Shown here: positions 1 through 11,790 of the stretch, in pieces
Layout of the letters: every line of letters begins with the position of its first letter
Position numbering within the stretch: position 1 is the stretch's first letter
Assembly: GCA_963971305.1 (NCBI GenBank)
Contig: OZ020303.1
Span: 19,403,184 to 19,467,183 of the forward strand
DNA length: 64,000 nt
Source of the DNA: Arcuatula senhousia
Lineage: Eukaryota; Mollusca; Bivalvia; Mytilida; Mytilidae
Direction: 5' to 3'
Program-made: the position numbers and the translations under genes
The notes under the pieces: model-generated
Databases searched by the model: none
What the model saw: only the letters and a program-made list of their open reading frames with translations
What the model was told of the DNA's origin: nothing

Positions 1-509
1 ATTATACATATTCTGTTACTCGGGTTCTGCATCGTCACTAGTAAAACATTTACACCCTAACTTTTTTCTGGAAACTCAAGACAGTGTAATGAAATACTTT
101 CTAAAATAAATACCAAGCCTTTGTATTGCTGACATTGAATAAATGGATATGTAAACAAAAGTCACTTCATTCATGTCTATGAATAGGATTTTTGAATTTA
201 CATCAGAATTATAGAAAATGAATATCAATTTTTCCCTGTTAAGAAATATGGACTGTCGACATTTACAAAAAGACACCATCTAACAAACTATCAGGTTTTC
301 AAATTCCGTTATATTAAAGAGGTTTCATATTTTTGTTCAAGTTAAATCCTGTTATCTGAATAGAATGTTTATAGTCATGTCATCTATTATTAAAGAGATA
401 GAAAGAAAATTAGTTTTCTCCTTAGACTTATCCAGATTACAAGTAGGATAAATGTTAAGACCAAGGTTTCTGCAACTTTTTTGGAATATTAAAAAAAATA
501 CCCACTACA
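1..509. other. Unassigned AT-rich sequence
   Basis: No convincing exon, repeat unit or RNA gene is seen. The short open frame near 76-279 has no splice sites or recognisable protein and is best treated as chance. Confidence 0.5.
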
Positions 510-1112
510 AAATGTCCTGGTAATGTGCACTACTACATATGGTTCCTATGTCCTACATACCAGGTTCCATTGAAATCGGTTCAATAGTTTCAGAGGAGTT
601 GTACTGACAAGATGATAATGAGGATTTTCAGCAAATTTTCAAGTTCAAAGGGCCATAACTCCCACAAAAAATTGAGAATCAAAATTCCCTGGTAATATGC
701 ACAACTACAAACAGTGTCCTTACGTAACATACTAAGTTTTATTGAAATCAGTTCAGTTAGTTTCAGAGGAGTTGTGCTGACAAGGTGATATAATGAGGAT
801 TTTCAGCAAAGTTCTAATTCCCACAAAAATTTGAAAATCAAACAAAAATCCTCTCTTATCTTGTCAGCACAACTCCCTTGAAATTACTGAACCAATATCA
901 ACGAAACTTGGTATGTAGGAAGGGTCGGACCATATGTAGTTATGAATATTACCATGAAATTTTGATCCTAAAATTTTTGTGGGAGTTATGGCCCTTTGAA
1001 CTAAGAAATTTGCTGAAAATCCTCTCTTATCGCCTTGTCAGCACAACTCCTCTGAAACTACTGAAATGATTTCAACAAAACTTGGTATGTAGGAAAGACA
1101 CCATATGTTACG
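510..1112. repeat. Head-to-head inverted pair of ~180-bp repeat units
   Basis: The left arm (about 516-830) has two tandem units reading towards the minus strand. The right arm (about 849-1110) has two units of the same sequence on the plus strand. Shared blocks are a CAGCACAACTCCTCTGAAAC-type block, an AAACTTGGTATGTAGGAA block and a GGGAGTTATGGCCCTTTGAA block. The two arms could pair over roughly 250 bp. No terminal hairpin or target duplication is visible, so this may be the inside of a larger decayed element. Confidence 0.8.
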
Positions 1113-2402
1113 AGTTGGGCATGTTACAAGACAACTCCCTACATTTGATAATATGAAAAGCCAGTCAAAGAGAAAATAAAACAACACTATCAAAATAAGA
1201 TTCAAAATTTAAATTTGCCACAAGGTTGTCTTTGTGCACAAATGCACTTTTAGAGGACAGATTTCTTCATTTCTCAATTTCTCATGCATGATTTATGTCT
1301 GAATCCCAAGACCTTTAAATCTAGTGCAATTCCATCAAAATAGAACTAAATTTATGAATAACAGTCATCATTAAAATTGTATAAACCTTTTTGAATGACA
1401 ACTGGTATCTGTAGGGCTCTGCTGTGAACAGGGCACCAGTGTTGATCATGACTGGAGACCTGCTGCTTAATTAGTACATAGGGACTTCACAAATGTTCCT
1501 CTAATGAAGAACAAAAAGTCAATTAATACCAGTGTTGGAATGCAATACACAATCAAACAAGAACTGCAATATTAAAGTACATGAGGATTTTTTCCTCATT
1601 ATGACAAATTATATGGCATTAAATATAAATTTTCCCAGTATGCTTGTGTAATCCTACCGAACTTTCTTCTGAATTCTGTTAAATTGTCTTTTTAATGCTC
1701 ATCATAAATGCATAGAGAACTATTTGATAGTACAACACAGCTAGGCACAAAACAAGCTAGGAATCAATTTGAATATTTAACTGCACTAGATAACTTGCAT
1801 ATTACATGGCAATAAAATGCATGAGGAATTACACTTTGGTCCCGAAGCAAATAGGATCACAAAAACACTGCATTAAGTTGAAGCTTCCCTGAGAGACTTC
1901 AAAATTTTAATACTAATGAAAACTGGCTTGATGATGAAAACTATTTTGCTGCAAGGTAATAAAAGCCAAAGAAAATTATATTTACCAGGATAAGTTTGGT
2001 TATTGATAACTCAACCTAATTTGAACTTTGATGTCTGTAAAACAAAGAGAAGCAGTTTTTCTTTTTAAATAGAACTCCCAACTCACTTGACATATTTGGT
2101 CCAGTCATCCATTTTATATATAAATACAACCTTATGCCACCAAGAACAATTGATTTACTATAGAACAATATATGGTCAGTGAGCATGAAATTGTTCCTAT
2201 GTAAAAGTTAAGACATTTCAATAGGAAACAGCTTATAAAAAATAATAGAGTTCACATAAAACAATCTTGGGATGTCAAGTACTAAATTCAATTATTCATT
2301 TGTAAACTATGTTCATCCATGCACACATTCTATTACAACTTTCTTATGCAAAGCTAAATTACTTTCCTGATTTGAGTCTAAGAGAAATAAGGAAAACTAT
2401 AC
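1113..2402. other. Unassigned AT-rich sequence
   Basis: No exon with credible splice sites, no repeat array and no RNA gene could be supported here. Confidence 0.5.
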
Positions 2403-2487
2403 AAACAAGAGGCTCCCAGGAGCCTGAATCGCTCACCTGGTCTTGATGTCAACCCAATGAAAACTTTTGTATAGCTAAATAAGCTAT

Positions 2488-3947
2488 ATCCCCTTTGAAA
2501 CGTGACCATGGTTGACCGAGGTTGACCATGGATAACCAAGGCTGACCATGGTCTAATGACCATGGTTTTAACAATTTTCGTCAGGTGACCATGGTCAACC
2601 ATGGTTGAATGACCATGGTCACCTGACCATGGTTGACAATGGTGTTCCATTTAACGAAAATTGTTAAAACCATGGTTGACCATGGTCAACGATGGTTGAA
2701 TGACCATGGTCACCTGACCATGGTTGACAATGGTGTTCCATTTAATGAAAATTGTTAAAACCATGGTCAACCATGGTTGACCATGGTCACATTTGGCAGA
2801 AGTTTATAACCCATATGATATTATTTTTATGATCTTGACAACTCTGATAAACTTTAAATCACAGTCTTTATGACTGGCGTGTTTGCTACATCTTTAATTT
2901 TATATTATTAACTTAAGTTCTATGAGTTTTTTCATTCACCAATACATTATCTCTTTGCAATTGGTGATTCTCAATCCCTATATATGTAGAACCATTTCTG
3001 AAAAATGCTTTAATTGGTGTCCAATTGAAAGGATTGATGCAAAAATATAAGGAATATGATCACTTTATGCCAAACTTGGGTTTAAATCAATAACAATTAA
3101 GCAATAAATCTCACTAAGTAATTCAATTATCATACACCAATTTTAAATTCTCAAGATTTTAAAAGGATAATGTTGGTTAAAAGCAAGGGAGATAATTGTC
3201 AACCACGGTCAACCATGGTCTGACCATGGTCAACTCCAATTTTTACACACTATGGTTCAGTGAGTGGAAGGTCAAATGAAGGCAGGTGTTAATAATTATT
3301 TTATTCCTAATTTTTAACCAGAGGGTCTTGGGCATTAACATTGCTTGTTTAAAAAATTCAATAAAATTTACATCAGTGGTAGACATTGACAGTATGTTAT
3401 GTTTGTTAACGAATCAGTCATAGTTTTTTCCATGGTCAGTGTATGGTTGCATAACCACAGTCAAAATCATTGTCATTGGCAATGCTTACCATATTAGTTG
3501 ATGGTCAACTGTTTAGAACCAAAAGGCATACCGTAAAGTAATTAATCACTGATTATCTGTCTGTCCATCTGTCAGTTGTCGACTTCTCAAGTATGCTACC
3601 CCAATAATACCTTGACTTAATTTACTCACTAGAGGAAGTAGCCTTTTGTTTTGCTTGAAATAAACCTAACTATGCTAGTCAGCTGCACTTCAACCAGTGT
3701 TGATTAGTAAACTGACCATGCATATGGTTGCTGACAAACTGAGAAAGAATTTTAGCAATGACAGTGGTTGAGCAGAGCATGGTCAAGGCTAAAATTCACC
3801 ATGGATGACCATGGTTGACCGTGGTTGGCTGTGCTTCAACCATGGTCAAAGCAAGGTCAACCATGGTTGACTGTGGCCAAAAAATGGGATAACCATGGTT
3901 GACAGTGCTTCAACCATGGTCAACCATGGTCATGTTTCGCAGGGGAT
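2488..3947. mobile_element. FB-A: fold-back element with CCATGG-unit arms
   Basis: The ends match as inverted repeats. The left starts ATCCCCTTTGAAACGTGACC (2488) and the reverse complement of the right end starts ATCCCCTGCGAAACATGACC (3947). Inside each end are many copies of a ~10-bp word CCATGGTTGA/CCATGGTCAA (2503-2795, 3197-3235, 3780-3930). CCATGG is itself a palindrome, so the arms can pair with each other and with themselves. The middle (2800-3190, 3240-3780) is AT-rich and non-coding. It sits in one of the tandem units of family A. I could not identify a target duplication. Fold-back (FB)-like by architecture; no transposase is encoded. Confidence 0.7.
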
Positions 3948-4560
3948 GTTTAAGCAAGAAAACGCTTTTCTCTATCTGCAATAGTTTTCATTCTATAGGC
4001 CAAAAACACTATTTTTCGCCTTTAAGGGGCTGTAACCCCTGTAAGGGGTCATCTGACAACTTCGACCCTATGGAGACTTTTGTAGAGCTAAATGAACTGA
4101 ATATCTAAGCAAGCAACAGCTTTCCTCTGCCTACAATAGTTTTCATTCTATAGGCCAAAAACACTATTTTTCGCCTTTAAGATAGGGGTCATCTGACAAC
4201 TTCGACCCAATGGAGACTTTTGTAGAGCTAAATGAACTGAACATTTAAGCAAGCAACAGCTTTTCTCTATCTGCAATAGTTTTCATTCTATATGCCAAAA
4301 ACATTATTTTTCGGCATTAAGGGGCTGTAACCCTGTAAGGGGTCATCTGACAACTAAGACCCTACGGAGACTTTCGTAGGGCTAAGTATGCTGAACATTT
4401 AGACAAGCAACAACTTTTCTCTATCTGTCATAGTTATCATTCTATAAGCCAAAAACATCAAAACTTCTATTTTTCACCTTTAAGGGGCTGTAACTCCTAT
4501 AAGGGGTCATCTGACAACTTCAACTCAATGAAGACTTTTGTAGAGATTTTGATGCTGAAG
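3948..4560 (-). repeat. Four ~160-bp tandem units of family A
   Basis: Units repeat a block that reads AGCAAGCAACAGCTTT, then a TAGTTTTCATTCTATAGGCC block, then a GGGGCTGTAACCCCT-type hairpin and GGGGTCATCTGACAACTTCG. The same units are reverse-complemented and more numerous at 18945-20330, and degenerate at 34130-34600. Confidence 0.85.
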
Positions 4561-4822
4561 CAGTAACGTGGCATCAGATTTCATCTATCTCTTATATTTT
4601 TTTATTTACAAGCCAAAAACAGTAGTCTGACCCCCCTGGTCTATTTTTAGTAAAGGCGGCCATGTTGTTTAGACGGCGGTCACCATTTGTGCAATCTTAG
4701 TAGAGGACATCCGATAGATGAAGTGTGCAAAGTTTCAAAGCAATCCCTTCAGTCGTTTAGGAGTAGAAAATTTTCAAAGAAAAGTTAACGACGACGGACG
4801 ACGACGACGGACGCCAAGTGAT

Positions 4823-5689
4823 GGCAATAGAAAAATGAAAGATCATGTATATATGCAAGACATAAAATTAGATTTAAGGAATCATTTTCCTAAAAGGAAT
4901 AATAGTTACAATCAAGTACATGTAGTAGAATGTAAACACCCTTTCCTCAAACAAGACTTGTTTGCATCTTTATTGCCAGGCTTTAAATGCAAGGTTCCTA
5001 TTGCTGTTGTATGTTGTAATAGTTCTGTGTTTGTACAATGTATTTCCTTATTTTAATTGTTCTTAAACAATTTTCGGACTTTGTATGGAACTATTTTGTA
5101 ACAATTTGTTGCATTTATCATAGATTTTAAAGCTGATATTTATTTGCAAAATTTCTAAGACAAAAGGAGACTTAATTGATCTATATAAGCAAATTTTCAA
5201 TTCATATCAAGAGCAAACATTAGTATACATTAAATGTTGTCATCTTTGATAGAATTAATATCCTGAGATGATTCTGGTAGAGTATCCCCACCACAGTCTG
5301 CCATAAAACCACTTTTGATCTGTAATATAGTCTGATCTAAGTACTTCCTGTTATTAAACAATGTCATAACAAGGTGAAAATGGTATGTTTAATCATTCAG
5401 AGCTTGTGTGTGGCCTTATGCCATGAGATTTCAAACAACCATTTTGATATCATGATTTTGCCAATGACATACAGATAAACATAAAAAAAACAAGGTTGCT
5501 TGGTTTCTTCTTCAATTGCCCTGCTTTTGTTATTGCTGTTTTGTATTCTCTGACCTTTAAAAAAATTGTCAACCTAATGTAGCTTGAGGACAAAAGATAT
5601 ATGATTGCCCATGTAACTAAATCTTCATTAAAAGCTTTCTTTGCATTTTGACATTCATGTTCTGAGAGACATCACATTAAGGCACGGTC
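4823..5689. other. Unassigned sequence
   Basis: The open frame at 4718-5056 starts inside the family A tail and runs into unrelated DNA, so it is not a gene. Nothing else is supported. Confidence 0.45.
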
Positions 5690-5870
5690 TGGACTGGAAC
5701 TCACAAGGAATCAAAGTCGTCACTATTCAAGAAGAAGGGTCCCACAGTAACAAAGTGGCAAAGAACAGACAGCAAACTCAGAGACTGATCCAGATGGAGA
5801 GAGGCTGAAAGCTAGCTGCACATGGCCACAATGGGGACAGATTGGAGAACAACTGTCTAAGCCCTATGCC
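5690..5870 (+). pseudogene. Possible degraded LINE 3' coding tail
   Basis: This ~180-bp island is richer in G+C than its surroundings. One plus frame (about 5760-5860) reads peptides such as SRWREA and TDWRTTV followed by a stop, interrupted by two further stops. That resembles the end of non-LTR retrotransposon reverse-transcriptase ORFs in molluscs and other invertebrates (memory-based resemblance, no alignment made). It could equally be an unrelated GC island. Confidence 0.3.
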
Positions 5871-7200
5871 CCCCAGAGGTAACAGTGGTTAAAGTCAAGG
5901 AAGTTCACCGAGTGAGACTTAAAACAAGGGGGGGAAAGTCAACTTAGACATGTTCAAAATGTATAAGGGTGTAATGACAGAGCCAAAACACAAGCACCAG
6001 TTAAAACAGATCCATAGAGGGGAGGGGAGGCTTTGATTTGCTATAAAGATTTCTGGTTATTAGTTTATCAATTCATGTGATCCATCTAGGACATCTGAAC
6101 CATTCCAAGAATACAAAACAATTTCTGATGTCTACCAAAAGGATCTTCTCTGAGAACAAAATTACAAACATATCAAATAAGATAGATTTATCCAGCAATT
6201 AAAGACAAAATATTTAGAAACATAATCTATCAACTGGCAAATTATCTTGATAATGTCTGTGAAAGAGGCAGGCAAATTAACACCCCAGTCCAATCCAATT
6301 GTTGGGTTAGGAGTGGGAATATGTCTTTTATGGAGAAAATTCAATGTTAATGCTATATTAAGTCTGAACATTTTTCAGTAAAAAGTTTACTAAAAGTGAC
6401 AAAAAGATGAAACAGTGGGAATTCTTGCATCTCCTTTATCCAATTAACAAATGATTCATTCTGCAATTTCAGTTATTCCTCAGTTGTGGGCAAGACTGTG
6501 TTGGAAGAAGGAACTGATGATCTACTTATACAAAAGATGCATGTACAATTTCTACATACAGTTACATTTAGTTTGAAGTATCGACTGAAATAAAGTTAAT
6601 TTTGAATTATGAATTAGATCTTACTGAAAGAGAGATTGAATAGAAAATTTCCTTCAATATAACAACAATTTCTTCTTATGAAATGTAATGGAGACAATTT
6701 ATGTCCATTAATTGTTGGAACTGCCTGACACCCCAATATTTTCTCCATAGACTTTAGCAAATAATCCCTGCAGATAATGCAGTGATGACTGGATAATGTT
6801 AAAATAACATATGAAGTGTTCTGACACTTAAACCCAAATTATACAGAATTCCTGCTAATTAAAAGTGACATGATCCCATTCTGGACAAGGCTGGCCCATT
6901 ATTTCTCAGATAGTGACTCAAATCTCCAGATACATTGTCTTAAAACATGTTTTATGAGTTTCCAATTCATGACTTAAGACACCACCAGACAGAAAACTAA
7001 ATGATTTTTTTAATTGGGAATTATGGAAATTTTTGTACTTAATGATACAATTTTATGGACTTGAGTAGTTTTTCCTTGAATTTTGTTGGATAATTTGTGT
7101 AAAATGTATGTTTTGTAGCCACTAAAAGGCAAAAATAATCAACACTCATTATTGCTTCTTTAACTTATTTCAAAAAACAAATGTTCAAAAGAAATGTATA
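5871..7200. other. Unassigned sequence with one speculative exon
   Basis: The stretch is mostly AT-rich and featureless. A plus-strand open stretch at 6473-6593 directly follows an acceptor-like TGCAATTTCAG and ends in a stop overlapping AATAAA; it is discussed as a low-confidence observation. No repeat family is recognised. Confidence 0.4.
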
Positions 7201-7545
7201 GTTTCTTTAGATCTACATCTAGAAATTGACTCACAAGGAAGACTTTCAACAAGGCTCTATGACAAACGTGATGACTTCAACTTTCCCTTCTTGTGTAGCA
7301 ACATTCCGTCCGCTCCAGCTTATGGAGTTTACGTATCTCAATTGATTCGTTACTCCAGAGCGTGCGGGACTTACATCGATTTCCTTAGCAGAGCGACACG
7401 TCTGACGCAAAAATTGCTCACACAGGGTTATGTTGCTCCTCGGTTGCTGTCTTCACTCAAGAAATTTTACGGAAGACATCATGCACTTAAAGACAAATAT
7501 GGGATTTCGATCTCTCAGATGAGTGCAGATGTTGGTTTGTCATAG
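7201..7545 (+). pseudogene. Reverse-transcriptase C-terminal fragment
   Basis: The plus frame from 7201 reads DLHLEID, then GRLSTRLYDKRDDFNFP, SNIPSAPAYGVYVSQLIRYS, KFYGRHH and GISISQM before a TAG at 7543-7545. I recognise this as the end of a reverse-transcriptase ORF dispersed in bivalve and other marine invertebrate genomes. The arrangement 'LDLxLE..G+L.T.LYDK' followed by 'S+P..A....L+R..R.C' parallels the region after the RT domain in Penelope-like elements, but the family is uncertain. The catalytic YADD/FADD region is absent, and sequence upstream of 7201 is AT-rich without homology, so this is a 5'-truncated relic. Its G+C content is well above its flanks. Confidence 0.7.
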
Positions 7546-7800
7546 GGTGTTGCTTTGTCTTCCTTTACCGGATTTGACACGCTGAATGGACTATTGGCAA
7601 CGCGACGTGTGTGCTATAGCAGGCAGGAACTGCATACTCTTCCGGAGCACCTGAGTTCACTCTTGTTTCGACTGGAGTTCGCGTTGTCGATTGATATTCA
7701 GTTATTTTGTGTTTCCATGTTTTACATGTTGTCTGCTTTTGTCCCGTTCTTGTTGGTGTTTACTGGTTTTGTCTCTGCCCTTTCGGACTTTTGATATTTG
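7546..7800 (+). mobile_element. 3' tail of the same retroelement relic
   Basis: The GC-richer sequence continues past the stop with blocks such as CATACTCTTCCGGAGCACC and GGTGTTTACTGGTTTTGTC. I associate these with the trailer following this RT ORF in mussel genomes (memory). The overlapping open frames at 7555-7975 on both strands are shadows in this trailer. The 3' limit is set where base composition falls back to background. Confidence 0.5.
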
Positions 7801-9449
7801 GATACCCCATTGGTACCTCTGCTTCTTTCTTAAAAGCAGCAATTCTTTTAAATCCAAGTACCACAGAGCAGGACAAATAAAAACAACCAAAGAACTTAAA
7901 GAAGGGCACAGAATGTTTGTGTATTGAATAAAAGAGCAGCATAACAGCACTGCAATTCAAATACATGTATTCCATTCATGAAGTATAAACTTAAGGTTCA
8001 CTGATATATTCATCTGAACTGATCTTGACCTCAAGTATTTATTAGCATGTAACACTAGTACTTATATCAAGCTGTCAACTGAATATTATTCAAATTCCAT
8101 CAGAAATGAAGTTTCAAAGTTTGACCCTTTTCTTCATCAATACTTCTGAATATGGACAATTTGGTAATTTTTGTTTGATCTAGCTGTTTTTATTTTTTTT
8201 AATCTTGCATCAAGCTTTTTATCCAGTGGCAGATTAAAAGGAAGAAATGGTTACCCTCTGGTCCCTTATACAGAGTTTTTTTTAAATAAAATTGGTAAAA
8301 AAATTCAATTTCCATCACAAAATTTGACATATAAAGTAAAATTATGCCCCTTCTTACATGAAACTCTGGATTCCCCCCTGTTACCTGCATTAAATAATAA
8401 TCTTTACTGCATGCATACCTAAATTGTGCTTTTTTTTTTTTTTTAATTTGGAAACATGTATCGTTTATCATTTTTGTAAAACCATGAAGAACCCAGCTTT
8501 TAAAAAAATACCCATTTTAATTTAAAAAAAACAACAAGTCTATAAACACTGAATGAGCTTTTTCTCTGAAAAATTATATATGTTGTATTTTATTTATTAT
8601 TCCTAGACACATAAAGAAATAGTTACTTCCTTTTACAGCTATTAGAGCCTGTTTTGTCGTATATTGTTTCTCTAACTGTAGTAAGTCTTCCTGACATGCT
8701 ACTAAACTTCATTGATTTTATCCCAAGCTTATAAAGTCCTGTCTCAATTTCAAAATAAGATTTCAACAACTTGACAACCTAATATTTTTGTTTACTGTTG
8801 CTATAGTTACCCAATTTTATTTATCTGAAGAAAAAACTCTTATTTTGTCATTTAGTTTTGTTACAAAGTTAATACCACAGAAGTTATATAGCATAGATTA
8901 AGCTATAATGCCTGATGAAATTAAGTTTGGAGGAAAGTAAATGCGGATAGTTTTGTGCTATAATCAAGCGCTGGAATTTCTCCTACAGCAAGATCAATAT
9001 CCAGTTATTTCAGGCATTTCTTATTGGGTTTTGTTTCAGCAATCAGGAAATTGCAATTAGATGTAGCAAAACTTCAATGTTCCAAGCCGATACTTATTAA
9101 ACTGCTTACAGAAATGATACAACAGTTCTGTATATGGATTAAAGCATTACATTACCTGATAGTTAAAAGTCAGCGTTCCTAACTCGGAAATTTTCTACTT
9201 CATTAACTTGCAACACTTTATTTAACCAAGCAAGATGCCTATAACAAATAATTAGTTGATTCCTTTTACAAGCAAGAAAATAATGAAGCAATTTTTAACT
9301 TCATATTATCTTTGAGAAAATTGCAAAGTCACTTTAAGTCAGGTAAAAAACTTTGCATTGATGATTTAAAGTGTTTTGCCTTTCCACTAATTGAAAACTT
9401 TTAAGTTACCTGAACAGGCCTGAAACATTTTTCATATCATAAAAAAAAA
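7801..9449. other. Unassigned AT-rich sequence
   Basis: The short opposing frames at 8171-8422 and 8199-8471 overlap and show no splice sites or recognised protein. No repeat family was identified. Confidence 0.45.
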
Positions 9450-9509
9450 AAATAGGGCATGTAATGGGACATTAAATGATACCCCGCCACGTTATAATAT
9501 CAAAAGTTC

Positions 9510-10146
9510 ATAAAATTTGATTTCCAAGTGGCCTATCTTGAAAACTGTTTTTCAGATCATGCTGGAAATTGAACTTGACCTGAATTTTATTGTAATCAAT
9601 AGCTGTACAAAATATAATTTGAATCCCATGAAGCCTTTTCAAGTTATTGGTTGGAAACTCAAAATTTCATGAAATTTGATTTTTCAAAGTGGCCTATCTC
9701 GAAAACTATTTTTTGGATCTTGCTAGAAATCGAACTTGACCTGTATTTTATTGTACTAAACAGCTGTGCAAAATATCATTCAAATCCTTTGACCTGTTTT
9801 CAAGTTATTGGTCGGAAATTCAAAATTTCATGAAATTTGATTTTTCAAAGTGGCCTATCTCGAAAACTATTTTTTGGATCATGCTGGAAATCGAACTTGA
9901 CCTGTACTTTATTGTACTAAACAGCTGTGCAAAATAACATTCAAATCCTTTGACACATTTTCAAGTGATTGGTCGGAAACTCAAAATTTCATGAAATTTG
10001 ATTTTTCAAAGTGGCCTATCTTGAAAACTATTTTTTGGATCATGCTGGAAATCGAACTTGACCTGTATTTTATTGTACTAAACAGCTGTGCAAAATATCA
10101 TTCAAATCCTTTAACGCGTTTTCAAGTTATTGGTCGGAAACCTTCG
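9510..10146 (-). repeat. Four ~161-bp tandem units
   Basis: The phrase GTGGCCTATCT recurs at about 9528, 9690, 9850 and 10010. Units share GATCATGCTGGAAATCGAAC and an AACAGCTGTGCAAAATATCA block. The first unit is the most diverged. Open frames at 9651-9833 and 9991-10323 are by-products of these repeats. Confidence 0.9.
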
Positions 10147-10195
10147 GGGGACGGACAGACGGACAGATGGACGGACAGACGGACGGACGGACGAA
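10147..10195 (+). repeat. GACGG/GACAGACGG microsatellite
   Basis: Near-perfect GGACAGACGGACGG run at the subterminal position typical of family B (compare the complementary run at about 17392-17412 and the run at about 24388-24402). Confidence 0.9.
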
Positions 10196-10203
10196 CATTT
10201 GAT

Positions 10204-10760
10204 ACGTTCTGGGACTTATCAATTGTGGGACTTTTGAAAAACATTGTGGGACTTTCTATTATTTTTCCCGAGAATGCTACATTGTGGGATTTGGTATTAT
10301 GGGACTTAATATGGACATATTAACTTGTGGGACTTACTATGTCCATATTATCTTGTGGGACTTAATATGTCCATATTATCTTGTGGGACTTAATAGGTCC
10401 ATATTATCTTGTGGGACTTACTATGTCCATATTATCTTGTGGGACTTAATATGTCCATATAAACTAGTGGGACTTAATAGGTCCATATTAACTTGCAGGA
10501 CTTAATATGGACATATTATCTTGTGGGACTTAATACGTCCATATTAACTTGTGGGACTTAATACGTCCATATTAACTTGTGGGACTTAATATGAACATAC
10601 ATGTATTAACTTGTGAGACTAAATATGTCCATATTAATTTGTGGGATTTAATACATCCATATTAACTTGTGGGACTTAATATGGACATACATGTATTAAC
10701 TTGTGAGACTTAATATGCCCATATTAACTTGTGGGACTTAATACGTTCATATTGAACTTT
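10204..10760 (+). repeat. GTGGGACTTAATATG satellite, block 1
   Basis: About 18-20 units of 28-30 bp of the form TTGTGGGACTTAATATGTCC followed by ATATTAAC. The core GTGGGACTT is the most constant part. Spacers vary (TGTCC, GGTCC, TGGACAT, TACGTCC). Some units carry ACATGTATT insertions. Confidence 0.9.
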
Positions 10761-11203
10761 AAAAACCTAGGTCAATTATGAGATGAAAAGAAATTCATAT
10801 GGTTTCTTTCCTCTGAGGACAAATTAGTAGCTGACATCCTTGCTTAGATGTTACACGCTCTATTTGAAGAAAGAAAGAAAAAATATATTAAATAGCAAAG
10901 CTGTCACCCCACATGGTAAAAAAAAACCCATAAATGTAATAAAAATAACAGAAAAAATAAATAATAAATAATTAACCCATGATGAAATTGATCAGATATA
11001 AGCCCAGGTCATGGTGAAAGCCTCTATTGTCACTTTTAATGTATTCATTTTTTTTTGTTCTATGCATTATCATATATCTATTCCTAATCATAATAATTAT
11101 TTCTTAATTGTACTTTTATTTTGTTTAATAATTCATGTGATTTTGATTTGCTCAAAGTTGGCACCTTGATTGGTACAAATGAACTTTGTTGTTGTTGTTG
11201 TTG
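10761..11203. other. Spacer between satellite blocks
   Basis: AT-rich sequence ending in a (GTT)n run at about 11187-11202 that abuts satellite block 2. No gene is seen. Confidence 0.5.
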
Positions 11204-11760
11204 ATATCAACTTGTGGGACTTAATATAGACATATTAACTTGCGGGACTTAATATAGACATATTAACTTGTGGGACTTAATATAGACTTAATATAGACAT
11301 ATTAACTTGTGGGACTTAATATGGTCATATTATTTTGTGGGACTTAATATGGACATATTAACTTGTGGGACTTAATATGGACATATTAACTTGTGGGACT
11401 AAATATGGACATATTGACATGTGGGACTTGATATGGACATATTAACTTATGGGACTTAATATAGACATATTAACTTGTGGGATAATATAGACATATTAAC
11501 TTGTGGGACTTAATATAGACATATTAACTTGTGGGACTTAATATGGACATAATAACTTGTGGGACTTAATATGGTCATATTCACTTGGGGGACTTAATAT
11601 GCACATATTAACTTGTGGGACTAAATATAGACATATTAACTTTTGGGACTTAATATAAACTTGTGGGATCTAATATGGACATATTAATTTGTGGGACTAA
11701 ATATGGACATATCAATTTGTGGGACTAAATATGGACATATTAACTTGTGGGGCTTAAATT
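11204..11760 (+). repeat. GTGGGACTTAATATAGACATATT satellite, block 2
   Basis: About 19 units of ~28 bp in the same orientation as block 1, with spacer TATRGACATATTAAC instead of TRTCCATATTAAC. The core GTGGGACT is again conserved. Confidence 0.9.
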
Positions 11761-11790
11761 TTATTGCAATGATGGATTTTATATATGAAA

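Larger units (their letters stand above)
2403..4822 (-). mobile_element. Family A hairpin-ended element, copy 1 (interrupted, one end lost)
   Basis: It begins AACAAGAG followed by the hairpin GGCTCCCAGGAGCC (2411-2424), then GAATCGCTCACCTGG. These are the reverse complement of the right end of the copy at 18840-20355. At the other end it carries the GACGACGGACG run (about 4788-4812) and the block GCCAAGTGATGGC, but stops before the AGCTCAC hairpin that closes copy 2. Between the ends lie ~160-bp tandem units (3948-4560) and an inserted fold-back element (2488-3947). Terminal hairpins, internal tandem repeats and a trinucleotide run next to one end fit Helentron-associated (HINE/pearl-type) non-autonomous elements; that assignment is inference. 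Confidence 0.8.
9450..10195 (-). mobile_element. Family B hairpin-ended element, copy 1 (hairpin end missing)
   Basis: The sequence from AATAGGGCATG through ACCCCGCCAC (9481-9490) to ATAATATCAAAAGTTC is the reverse complement of the right end of the complete copy at 17331-17625. Four ~161-bp tandem units follow, then TCGGAAACCTTCGGGGG and a GACGG run. In the complete copy the hairpin end ACCCCGCCAC...GTGGCAGGGTAT comes next; here the sequence switches at about 10195 to the GTGGGACTT satellite. Confidence 0.8.

Noticed and set aside
2378..2650. Minus-strand frame with HGHSTMVDHGH
   Set aside because: Translation of CCATGGTTGA repeats of FB-A and the family A end.
10284..10505. 73-residue frame with repeated VGLNRSI/CGTYYVH
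   Set aside because: Translation of the 28-30-bp GTGGGACTT satellite.
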